Origin: Neoechinorhynchus agilis
Lineage: Eukaryota > Acanthocephala
Assembly: GCA_051530055.1 (NCBI GenBank)
Contig: CM121343.1
Location: 6,448,001-6,512,000 of the forward strand
DNA: 64,000 bases
Direction: 5' to 3'
Shown: positions 22,640 to 34,600 of the stretch, one piece after another
Layout: each line of letters begins with the position of its first letter
Numbering within the stretch: the first letter of the stretch is position 1
The notes under the pieces: generated by a model
Seen by the model: only the letters and a program-made list of their open reading frames with translations
What the model was told of the DNA's origin: nothing
The model's database searches: none
Position numbers and translations under genes: made by a program

Positions 22640-25600
22640 TAGAGAAAATCCTTCGGAATGAAAGATTTGTGCCGATCGCAATCCCTTTTACGGGTATAAA
22701 ACTTTAAATTGGCAAAGAAGTCGCCATAAAAAGATTTTATTTGAATTGTACGGATCGGGTGGCTTGCGTCCCCCTTCCTCGCGAAAAATACCGAAAGATT
22801 GAACGATGATAAATTAAACTAATGATTTAGTAAACGCAAAGATTTGTTCGTTAAAAAGGATCGGGTTTTTTCGGTCACTTTAAAAATCATTACTCGGAAG
22901 CGAGATTTGTGAATTTATTCGGTTCAATCGCTATCGAGAATTTCACTATAGTCGATATCCCACACGTTGAAGATTTAGATAAAGTTAATCATCTGGAGAA
23001 AATCCTTCGGAATGAAAGATTTGTGCCGATCGCAATCCCTTTTCCGGATAGAAAACTTTAAATTGGCAAAGAAGTCGCCATAAAAAGATTTTATTTGAAT
23101 TCTACGGATCGGGTGGCTTACGTCCCCCTTCCTCGCGAAAAATACCGAAAGATTGAACGATGATAAATTAAACTAATGATTTAGTCAACGCAAAGATTTG
23201 TTCGTTAAAAAAGATTGGGTTTTTTTGGTCACTTTAAAAAATCATTACTCGGCAGCGAGATTTGTGAATTTATTCGGTTCAATCGTTATCTAGAATTTCA
23301 CTAAAGTCGATATTTTCCATTCGATATCCCGTTGAAGATTCAGATAAAGTTAATCATCTAGAGAAAATCCTTCGGAATGAAAGATTTGTGCTGATCACAA
23401 TCCCTTTTACGGGTATAAAACTTTAAATTGGCAAAGAAGTCGCCATAAAAAGATTTTATTTGAATTCTACGGATCGGGTGGCTTGCGTCTTCTTCCCTCG
23501 CGAAAAATACCGAAAAATTGAACGATGATAAATTAAACTAATGATTAGTAACGCAAAGATTTGTTCGTTAAAAAGATGGTTTTTTTCACTTTAACAACCA
23601 CAAAATTCGTTCAACATCAGAATTTCAAAAAAAAAAATCCTCGATGAAGATTTGTGCTGATCCAATCCTTTCGATAAAACTTTAAATTGGCAAACATAAA
23701 AGTTTATTTGAATTCGGATCGTGGCCTCTCGCGAAAATACCGAAAAATTGAACGATGATAAATTACAATGATTTAGTCAACGCAAAGATTTGTTCGTTAA
23801 AAAGGATCGGGTTTTTTCGGTCACTTTAAAAATCATTACTCGGAAGCGAGATTTGTGAATTTATTCGGTTCAATCGCTATCGAGAATTTCACTATAGTCG
23901 ATATCCCACACGTTGAAGATTCAGATAAAGTTAATCATCTGGAGAAAATCCTTCGGAATGAAAGATTTGTGCTGATCGCAATCCCTTTTCCGGATATAAA
24001 ACTTTAAATTGGCAAAGAAGTCGCCATAAAAAGATTTTATTTGAATTCTACGGATCGGGTGGCTTGCGTCCCCCTTCCTCGCGAAAAATACCGAAAAATT
24101 GAACGATGATAAATTAAACTAATGATTTAGTCAACGCAAAGATTTGTTCGTTAAAAAAGATTCGGGTTTTTTCGGTCACTTTAAAAATCATTACTCGGAA
24201 GCGAGATTTGTGAATTTATTCGGTTCAATCGCTATCGAGAATTTCACTATAGTGATATCGATATCCCACACGTTGAAGATTCAGATAAAGTTAATCATCT
24301 GGAGAAAATCCTTCGGAATGAAAGATTTGTGCTGATCGCAATCCCTTTTCCGGGTATAAAACTTTAAATTGGCAAAGTCGCCATAAAAAGATTTTATTTG
24401 AATTCTACGGATCGGGTGGCTTGCGTCTCCTTCCCTCGCGAAAAATACCGAAAAATTGAACGATGATAAATTAAACTAATGATTTAGTCAACGCAAAGAT
24501 TTGTTCGTTAAAAAGGATCGGGTTTTTTCGGTCACTTTAAAAATCATTACTCGGAAGCGAGATTTGTGAATTTATTCGGTTCAATCGTTATCGAGAATTT
24601 CACTAAAGTCGATATTTTCCATTCGATATCCCACACGTTGAAGATTCGATAAAGTTAATCATCTGGAAAATCCTTCGGAATGAAAGATTTGTGCTGATCA
24701 CAATCCCTTTTCCGGGTATAAAACTTTAAATTGGCAAGTCCCATAAAAAGATTTTATTTGAATTCTACGGATCGGGTGGCTTGCGTCCCCCTTCCTCGCG
24801 AAAAATACCGAAAAATTGAACGATGATAAATTAAACTAATGATTTAGTCAACGCAAAGATTTGTTCGTTAAAAAGGATCGGGTTTTTTTGGTCACTTTAA
24901 AAATCATTACTCGGAAGCGAGATTTGTGAATTTATTCGGTTCAATCGTTATCGAGAATTTCACTAAAGTCGATATTTTCCATTCGATATCCCACACGTTG
25001 AAGATTCAGATAAAGTTAATCATCAAGAAAATCCTTCGGAATGAAAGATTTGTGCTGATCACAATCCCTTTTACGGGTATAAAACTTTAAATTGGCAAAG
25101 TCGCCATAAAAAGATTTTATTTGAATTCAACGGATCGGGTGGCTTGCGTCTTCTTCCCTCGCGAAAAATACCGAAAAATTGAACGATGATAAATTAAACT
25201 AATGATTTAGTCAACGCAAAGATTTGTTCGTTAAAAAGGATCGGGTTTTTTCGGTCACTTTAAAAATCATTACTCGGAAGCGAGATTTGTGAATTTATTC
25301 GGTTCAATCGCTATCGAGAATTTCACTATAGTCGATATCCCACACGTTGAAGATTTAGATAAAGTTAATCATCTGGAGAAAATCCTTCGGAATGAAAGAT
25401 TTGTGCCGATCACAATCCCTTTTCCGGATAGAAAACTTTAAATTGGCAAAGAAGTCGCCATAAAAAGATTTTATTTGAATTCTACGGATCGGGTGGCTTA
25501 CGTCCCCCTTCCTCGCGAAAAATACCGAAAGATTGAACGATGATAAATTAAACTAATGATTTAGTCAACACAAAGATTTGTTCGTTAAAAAAGATTGGGT

Positions 25601-25735
25601 TTTTTTGGTCACTTTAAAAAATCATTACTCGGCAGCGAGATTTGTGAATTTATTCGGTTCAATCGTTATCTAGAATTTCACTATAGTCGATATTTTCCAT
25701 TCGATATCCCACACGTTGAAGATTCAGTCAAGGCG
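22640..25735. repeat. Tandem array of ~355-bp units
   Basis: GAACGATGATAAATTAAAC (or a near form) recurs at about 22801, 23157, 23521, 23750, 24105, 24457, 24816, 25178 and 25535, giving nine units. Each unit contains GGTATAAAACTTTAAATTGG, GGATCGGGTGGCTT and GGTCACTTTAAAAATCATTAC. One unit (about 23570-23760) is short and peppered with small deletions. The array ends at GATTCAGTCAAGGCGATCG near 25722, the same junction that ends the inverted copy at 46.9-47.8 kb. Confidence 0.92.
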
Positions 25736-25931
25736 ATCGATGAATTTTATTGTGAAGATAAAGTTTTGGTTACTGGGACCAATGTGTTATTTGGACCAAA
25801 ACGATTGGTCTGAGTAACCCCAGAATCGACTATATTTATAAGAAGCGCGTGATCTAAAGGTTTAATAAATTCAGAATTAATCCGAATCAATGCAAAAAGT
25901 GTTTTCGCGCGGACTAATAATCACCACACCT

Positions 25932-26620
25932 TCAATCCAATCTAGTAAGCGTATTCCGATCCAGTGAAGACTTTTCTTTTTGTAAATCCAAGATCATTGT
26001 ATTCATGGGGTTCCATCGCAATTTCTTCCTATTTGCCACTCAAAAACAAAAATGGTCACCGTATACTCACTTGGGATGATTGTCTGTCCGTGTACCTTCC
26101 ATAGTGAATGGTATGGAGATTTTCCCAGTCCTAAATAAATCGCTTATAGGAGAAAGAAGAACCACAATACTGACATTTGAGTGATAGAGAACAGCATAAG
26201 TTAAACCCAGAAGAGAAACGTAAGCACCGATAGCCTTGGGAAGGACTCGTCGGCCAACTCCGGTATATGGACCCTAAAGTAAATGAGGAATGAAGTATTT
26301 ATGAACAAAGCACCAACTAAAAACTTAATAGCGACTTTTCCAAAGAACCAATCGAATGGAGTCCGAATAAATCGCCGGATTGGATTGTAGATCAATTTCC
26401 TCAACTCAGGACTAACTCTGATCTCTTCATCTTTTAACCGCAATTCTTTTAAATAACGTTTACGCCTAGCACGATCCATATCACTCATTTTAAATGGAAT
26501 TCTCTTCGGTTCATTTGGAAACGGTTCAATGTTGAACGGTTGTTCCCAAATAGGATTATAAATGTTCTCATTGGCATCACGCGTCCACAAACGTCTCGCT
26601 GTCTTATCTACTTTTGGCAT
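25932..26620 (-). CDS. NDUFB6: NADH dehydrogenase 1 beta subunit 6-like protein
   Basis: An accessory subunit of the membrane arm of mitochondrial complex I. Exons on the minus strand are 26620-26318, 26273-26071 and 26028-25932 (about 200 residues), separated by introns of 44 and 42 nt with GT...AG ends; the frame is continuous through both. The family match rests on RARRKRYLKELRLKDEE followed by YNPIRRFIRTPFDWFF, close to the NPIRR-Y-R-PLD block of invertebrate NDUFB6, then LGPYTGVGRRVLPKAIG and one membrane helix (AYVSLLGLTYAVLY). The third exon is inferred from a strong GTGAGT donor and an open frame; without it the protein would end at PK. The ATG is preceded by TTTTTTTCAGAAA, an acceptor-like motif. 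The product is longer than typical family members. Confidence 0.6.
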
Positions 26621-26988
26621 TTTCTGAAAAAAAAGGAATTAGTAAAAATACAAAATAGCAGGAATGATAAGGACGCAAATTATCGGATTTATTTTTTAAC
26701 ATATAAAACAATCAATCGTGTGAATTCAGCGGACAATAGCAAGATCTCGCTTAATGCATTTGCTCATTTCCTTTAATAATTGTCAATATCGAATTCTGGA
26801 AGTGCTCGTGTGTCTTTAGAAAAGAAATTTCACAATTTTCCGCAATGGAACAACTAATTTTGGAATGAAAAGCTATAACTTTTATGGATTTTCTATAACC
26901 TAAACATGATTTGTTCACCTGTTCTTATAAAAATATTAGAATATAAATGCCAAGTCCGTCACTTTTGAAGTACTTTTATTTGGTACAA

Positions 26989-27501
26989 TCAAACCTGACG
27001 AGTAGTAGTAGTAGTAGTTGTTGTTGTTGTTGTTGTATTGCACATGGTTGAGGTGATCGCCTTCCGTGCTGATTTGTATTCAGCCTCCATCACTTTAAGG
27101 CGATTTTTAAGTTCGCCTAACCAATTCGGATCGATAATTGGTTTTTCTGAGACGCATTTGCTTTTCAATGCTTGTTTCATATCTAAAGTCTTCTTGAGGT
27201 CATCCTCTGGATCGAGTCCACAATTCAAGCAGGATACCATTCTTGGGACACTGAAATCTTCGAATCCCGGCAACTGATCGCGCATTCGTGGTTCGTTGTC
27301 GAAATATTTTTCGTCTTTAACCAGATCCATTATTCGATTATCCCACATTCGTTGAATCAATTCATTTGAATCGGATGCGTTGGACGATGATATATCAATT
27401 AAAGGTCGACGTCTTTGAAACTTGGCAATATCATCAGAGTACGCGATTGCTGGAGAATATAGACGATTTGGAAAGGGTTTTAGTTTAGGATGTTCCGCCA
27501 T
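26989..27501 (-). CDS. Uncharacterised 170-residue protein
   Basis: A single open frame with codon use like its neighbours, starting at ATG 27501, which directly follows an acceptor-like TTTTTATAGA. It has PFPNRLYSPAIAYSDD at the N-terminus, a possible CxxC (SCLNCG), a helical charged stretch near the end (WLGELKNRLKVMEAEYKSARK) and then a run of twelve threonines encoded by a TTG/TAG-type microsatellite (complement at 27001-27035) just before the stop. No membrane segment or signal. I do not recognise a family. It lies 369 bp upstream of the NDUFB6-like gene on the same strand. Confidence 0.55.
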   Translation of the reverse strand: MAEHPKLKPFPNRLYSPAIAYSDDIAKFQRRRPLIDISSSNASDSNELIQRMWDNRIMDLVKDEKYFDNEPRMRDQLPGFEDFSVPRMVSCLNCGLDPEDDLKKTLDMKQALKSKCVSEKPIIDPNWLGELKNRLKVMEAEYKSARKAITSTMCNTTTTTTTTTTTTRQV

Positions 27502-28639
27502 TCTATAAAAACACAAGTTTCCATGGATTAATAAGAATCAGGCAAAAAAAGAAGGAATTTTAATCAACATTGCAATTTAATCTTTCTGCTTTAAGACTAA
27601 TTTTTAAAGCATTCAAAGAAATCATCAAATTCATGTATCTAATTGCTCAGAATATTAACGATTGCAGAAGACGAAATTTCACAAAAAATCATATCTGACG
27701 AAACAAAAAAATTTAATTAATATTCGGACTATGTGATCAAATGAGTGAACAAAAAGTAAACATTTTAAACAGCAAATCACTAGATTTACGAAATATAATT
27801 TTAAAAATTTTCGGCGAAAAATCAAACACCATCTCGGACCTCGATAAAATCTCAATCAAAAAAACCAAGAAATTATTCAAAAAAAAGTCGATTATCAGTT
27901 GTATTTTGACAATTTGATTTTTCTCGTTGATCATCGTACGGCTTTTTGTCATTAAAATTGGCTTTAAAAATAACAGAATGCTAAATTCGATTATCCCCAT
28001 CAATCAAAGTTAGAGGAAATATTGATAAGCGCGATTTCGAACAAATAATCATCACAAACTTAGATTGCGATTATTTCTCAACAAAAAGTTTCTTCTGAGA
28101 CTTTTGTGAACCATTTCGAAGTGTTGGGGTCCGAAATAGAAATATTTTCGATTTAACTGAGGGATATTTCCCGAGAAAGCAGCGCCTCAACAGTCATTGT
28201 CAGCAAATGAAAGAAAGTTTAGAAAATTGAGCATGTCGGCCCCCGGATGGTGAAATATTTTATTAAGCCATTTTAAAGGTTTTTGTTATTTTATATTCGA
28301 GGCTTAATAAAATATTTCACGATCCGGATGAGAATTACGATCACGTTTTGTGAAATCAACAAAACGTATCATTCTGTTTGAAGGGATTGAACTGTTCATA
28401 AAGTGGTTGTTTTCCGGCTAAGAAATTAAAATGATATTTTGTACGTGATCAAAGTTGTTAAACTCGTACAACAAAAACCTTAAAGTAAAATCATTTTAAT
28501 TTCCATCATCGATAATGAAATTCCGCGTGATCTTCCGTATCGAGCCAATCACATGTTTCTTCCGTAGAAGAAAATAAGGTACGGCGTTCGAGGCTTATGA
28601 CCAACAATTTTTTATGTTTAATTTTAAACTCTGAATAAG
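27502..28639. other. Intergenic DNA with a palindrome
   Basis: Between divergent genes. A palindrome with arms TGGTGAAATATTTTATTAAG (about 28239) and its complement (about 28303-28324) is a likely solo MITE. A second, weaker inverted pair lies at about 28425-28505 (GAAATTAAAATGAT and complement). No coding exon recognised. Confidence 0.55.
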
Positions 28640-31600
28640 ATGACCAATCACGATAATGATATCGTATACGTCAACGCGACATTATCATATCTTCGAGGTA
28701 ATTAAAATTGGACAAAAAATTTGTTGATAAACAAAACCTGATCATTTTAGGCGATATTGCGTTCGATGATTTAGAGCGAGCGTTTAATTTTGGTGAGAAA
28801 TACAGATTGCACCAATCAGATGATGACAGCAGTGAATTTTCGAGTGATTCCGAGATTGAAGAAATGATTAACCGAAATGGTAACATGGATGATTTGACTG
28901 TAAACGATTTGGATAAAGTCATTGATTTGATTGAAAAGAAAGGTGATGGTCGGAAACGCCGAGCTGCTTTTCCGATTGAAAGAAGGGATTTATCAAAGAC
29001 TAAGAGAGTTGATAGACAACGTCGCCAATATCTACCAAATGATCTACAAATCTTGATGGGTAAAGCCAATACCGATTATGCGCTAGGGAATTTCAATGAT
29101 GCCATTGAAAAATGCAAAGATCTGATTAGCAAAGCTCCTTTATCATCTGAACCTTACGCTACATTGGCTCTCATTTATAATGATCTTGGCGAACGGCAAA
29201 AATCATTCGAGGTACTTTTAATAATTTATATTTAAAATAAAGTATGTGGAAGTGGGGAAAAAATATATCCAAGACTGACTTTAATTGGAATATTTCGTCC
29301 AATCACATTGGACTTCTTCAGTCGCAAACAATAATTGACTGAAGAAGTCCAATGTGATTGGACGAAATATTCCAATTAAAGTAAGTCGTTGATATATTTT
29401 TTCCCCACTTCCACATACTCATGGATTTTATCTTTAATTAAAATAAATTGTATGTACATTATATAAAGCTGGATTTGTTGTCTGCTTATTTGTCCAATCA
29501 AAAAGAAGACTGGATCAGAATGTTCAATAAATGTGTCGCCTTATCGGAAATTGAAATGGCTGGTGTCGCAATTACAAGAGGTTTGAACTACTATTTCTAG
29601 TAAATTATTGAAGTATAATTTAGCAATCTATCGAGATCCTAAGGATATCGACCTACAATTTCAGCGAATAAGATTCTTAGATTTTAATAAGATGGAAAGT
29701 CGATACAATTCGGCGCTGAAAAAATTATTCACAACTCTGATTGGCTCGTCGTATTGTGACGAGCGAGTGCTTTTAAGCGTTGTTGAAAAATTAATCGAGA
29801 AATTCGAAGCAGCAGGCCGAATCGATCGAGCAGAACGAGCCTTACGAGAAGTTTTTCAGAAAATGGGAAACCGCCTACCGGATAAAGGTGAGTTTAACAA
29901 AGTTTTATCTTTGATTTCTTCCGTGGCGGATTTTTCTATTCGTTGCGTCACGCGGATTTACAATCGATTTTCAATATTATAAAAAGTTTTGCTTCGAATT
30001 GGAACTCATTAATTGTTTTTTAAGAACGAATTGCTCATGTTTTTACGTGGCAACTTCAGTATAAAAACATTAATTATGGCTAATTTTATGCACCGATTTG
30101 ATGCTTAACTGCTCTCATTTTGTTTACAAGCACATTTTTAAATTCATTATTAAATAATAACTTATTCAATTTTGTTTTCTACATCGGAGAAGTGATGTTA
30201 CCACTTTAACTCGGATGAGTCGTTATGAGTTCCAACATTTCTCCGGATCCTCAGGTACCTCCAGGAGGCGGGACTCGTCAGTGAGTTTCCTCCCTTCAGC
30301 GGTATTTCGTCCCTTTGGTTGTGCGTCATTGGCGATCGTGGATTCGAACCCTTGACCCTGAAACAGGGATCAGGGGCGCGAGTCCGCTGGACCACCTCCG
30401 CGCATTTTTAACAATAAAACTCAAATTATATAATTCTGCGTTAATTTTGCTTAAAATAAAATTGGATATTCGGATACGAGAGTTGTTTTTTTAGGATAAC
30501 TGAAAATCCAATTTTATTTTAAGCAAAATTAACGCAGAATTATATAATTTGAGTTTTATTGTTAAAAAATAATAACCTATGTAAAGTTCATGTAGTTGAC
30601 AAAGTTCTTTTTGCAAAAATTCAAACACAAAAAGTATCAATTATCGAGATATAGCCCAGCGGACCTTCCTATACTACCGAACCCGTAATCCACTCCAAAA
30701 TCAACAATCGATTTCTTTAAAACAAATCTGAACTCGAGTTTTATGAGAACCCAAACGGGGACATGGGCCCAATTATTTGTTAATTAACAAATGACACATC
30801 ACGGAAAATCCTCTACTGATTTGAGAGTATTTTTAAACATCGTTTACAAAAAACTTAAGAAAATCGCCCGTGAAATGCTACTCCTTCTGGGAAACGATGG
30901 GCCAAACTCATATACCGAATTTATTCGCATAGAAGAAGTCCGACGAAACTGATAAAAAATTGTCCCAAAGGGAATCAATAAATTCATTTCTATATCACCA
31001 AATAAAATAAATCAATTAACAATTTCTTTACACCAATCAGATACGAGAGTTGTTTTTTTAGGATAACCGAAAATCCAATTTTATTTTAAGCAAAATTAAC
31101 GCAGAATTATATAATTTGAGTTTTATTGTTAAAAATAATAACCTATATAAAGTTCATGTAGTTGACAAAAATTTATCCGGATAATTGAAGTTCGACTGAA
31201 TTTTCAAATCTTTGATCTTATTGGTCGTAGATTTCTCAAAAATTCTTTTCTAACCGTTTTAAGTTATTGAAATTTCGACTCAGTTTTCAAATCGTTGATC
31301 TTATTAATCGTAGATTTCTCAAAAATTCGTTTCTAATCGTTTTAAGTTATTGAAATTTCGACTCAATTTTCAAATCGTTGATCTTATTAATCGTAGATTT
31401 CTCAAAAATTCTTTTCTAACCGTTTTAAGTTATTGAAATTTCGATTGAATTTTCAAATCTTTGATCTTATTAGTCGTAGATTTCTCAAAAATTCGTTTCT
31501 AATCGTTTTAAATTATTGAAATTTCGACTGAATTTTCAAATCTTTGATGTTATTAATCGTAGATTTCTCAAAAAATCTTTTCTAATCGTTTTAAATTATT

Positions 31601-34600
31601 GAAATTTCGACTGAATTTTCAAATCGTTGATCTTATTAATCGTAGATTTCTCAAAAATTCTTTTCTAACCGTTTTAAGTTATTGAAATTTCGACTGAACT
31701 TTCAAATCGTTGATCTTATTAATCGTAGATTTCTCAAAAATTCGTTTCTAATCGTTTTAAGTTATTGAAATTTCGACTGAATTTTCAAATCTTTGATCTT
31801 ATTAATCGTAGATTTCTCAAAAATTCGTTTCTAATCGTTTTAAATTATTGAAATTTCGACTCAATTTTCAAATCTTTGATGTTATTAATCGTAGATTTCT
31901 CAAAAATTCGTTTCTAACCGTTTTAAGTTATTGAAATTTCGACTGAATTTTCAAATCTTTGATCTTATTAATCGTAGATTTCTCAAAAATTCGTTTCTAA
32001 TCGTTTTAAATTATTGAAATTTCGACTGAATTTTCAAATCGTTGATCTTATTAATCGTAGATTTCTCAAAAATTCTTTTCTAACCGTTTTAAGTTATTGA
32101 AATTTCGATTGAATTTTCAAATCTTTGATCTTATTAGTCGTAGATTTCTCAAAAATTCGTTTCTAATCGTTTTAAATTATTGAAGCTTCCACTGAATTTT
32201 CAAATCTTTGATCTTATTAATCGTAGATTTCTCAAAAATTCGTTTCTAATCGTTTTAAGTTATTGAAGCTTCGACTGAATTTTCAAATCTTTGATCTTAT
32301 TAATCGTAGATTTCTCAAAAATTCGTTTCTAATCGTTTTAAGTTATTGAAATTTCGACTGAATTTTCAAATCTTTGATCTTATTAATCGTAGATTTCTCA
32401 AAAATTCGTTTCTAATCGTTTTAAGTTATTGAAGCTTCGACTGAATTTTCAAATCTTTGATCTTATTAATCGTAGATTTCTCAAAAATTCGTTTCTAATC
32501 GTTTTAAGTTATTGAAATTTCGATTGAATTTTCAAATCTTTGATCTTATTAATCGTAGATTTCTCAAAAATTCTTTTCTAATCGTTTTAAATTGTTAAAA
32601 GTTTACAAAAAGAGCAGATCTAAAATTACACTTAATATTTAGAGTTTGACAAGCTTATTGATCTTGAAATTAGTTTAGGACGTTTTTCCGATGTAATCCT
32701 GGTAAGTTATTTTTCAAAAAAAGGAGCCATTTCGAATTAAATTTCCGTTAGCTTCTATTGAATACGAAACGATTGTTGATGCATGACTTGGACAAGGAAT
32801 CTAAGGAACGGGAGCATTTGGTCAAGGATGTTCATCATTACATACATATAAAGAATTTAAAAGATCGGCGATTTTATTTCGTTAACAATGAGTGCAATTC
32901 AATGTTTTCGAAACGGTTGTTAAATGCTGCAGTTTGGTTAGACGGTGGATACAATGCAGTTAAACATCTAGTGAATGAATTTATCGAGTCGATTTCAACT
33001 GATGATAATTCAGAAGATATAAAGTTCGTTTTCGATATGATCGATGTGATAATCAAAACAGAAGTGCATGATGCTCAATCTATAATGGAAATCTTGTTTA
33101 AAATTCACCAAAAGTCCATCGAGAGTAGCAACGAACTGCGTATTCGATATTTAAAATTGAAAGCGGAGATTCTAATTGCTTATGAACATTTGGATGATGC
33201 CATCCCAGTCTATGAGGAAATCATGTCGATCGATCCAAAGAACTATGAAATTTCTCTATCAATAATGGCGATCAAGCGTCGTCTTGGCCGTACAACTAAC
33301 CACAATGCACATATCACGGATGTTGAATATATCGGAAAACCGACGCTTACTTCCATACAGTTAGCAATCGAAAATTCTGAGAGAATGTGATTAAAGGAAT
33401 TTAGGTGATTAATTCAGGATCTTTGGCTTGGAACGTGTCCAGATCCTCCGGTAAGCGTATTTTTGGTTCTCCGTAACTTTAGAACCATCTTCTTTTGAAG
33501 AATGAACGGTAGCGGGGATGAGGGGGGGGTCACTTATCTTTTTAAAAATGAACAAGGTCGAATAATAGATTTTCTTCACTATGCACCATAAATTCCTTTC
33601 ATTTATGAGCGAATTGTAATATTCGAAGGTCGTCTAAAATTGCGCCCGTGTGCTGATTGTTATCGTATGCAATCAAAGGAAGTGGAAGAGTTTTTGCAAA
33701 AAGCGAAAATGACTTTATTTGGCGAAGAAACGAATGGATTGGTAAAATCTATGTTGGGTTCGATCAAATGGCGTTATTATGGAGATCGATCGACGGCATA
33801 CACCAAAATGTTATCATCGAACAATTTGTTACTAAGGACTGGAGTTGCAGTTCGTTTACGAGATAGAACGATGTGTAATTGTGGTGGGACTTATCACATT
33901 GCTCTATCGATAGAAGATCGTGTGAAAAACCGGATACTTGCGTTATACATTCGAGTTTGCAATCTTTTGATTACCCGTGGACAGTATGGATCATTGCAAT
34001 TGATAGCAATGGCTGGTAGCATCCTTCCATTCTTGTACGATCGGAGTGATTGGATTTCTCAATGTGAAATGATTGCATTTATGTCCAGTATACTCTCAAA
34101 TGACGGTCCTACATCCTTATCGTTTGTTAAATCAATCTTTGAAGCTAACTTGGATTCCGTCGAAGCTGGTAATTATCTGCTAATTGTTAATACAGTCGCT
34201 CCTCATGTAGGCCTCCAAAGATACATTGCGAGATTAAACAACAATCTTTGTAAGGCGTATCGAAACGAAGACAATCCATCGGTTGCAAAAACTGTCACTC
34301 GATATGTTCTCGCACATTTCGCTCTTCTCAGTGGACAATACAAACGATCCATAGAAGCGTATTCTGCACTTTTAGCCAAGGATCCACATAACCCACTTTT
34401 GTTCCTCTTAATCGGTATTTGTTATCTCATGTTCGTGTCCCATCGATATTCTTGTGATCGGAGCTTTGCTTACTGCCAGGCAATGTTCTACCTATCAAAG
34501 TATAAACATCTTAGAGGAGATTGCCAAGAAGTTCATTATAATATCGGAAGGGCGTTTCATCAAGTTAATATGTTGCATTTGGCCGCAGATTCATACATGC

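Noticed and set aside
25595-25813. MGFFGHFKKSLLG-type frames here and at 47166-46930
   Set aside because: Both are the same ~355-bp repeat unit read from its junction end.
30330-30400. A functional tRNA gene
   Set aside because: A and B boxes are present but acceptor and T stems do not pair properly, and a SINE body follows.
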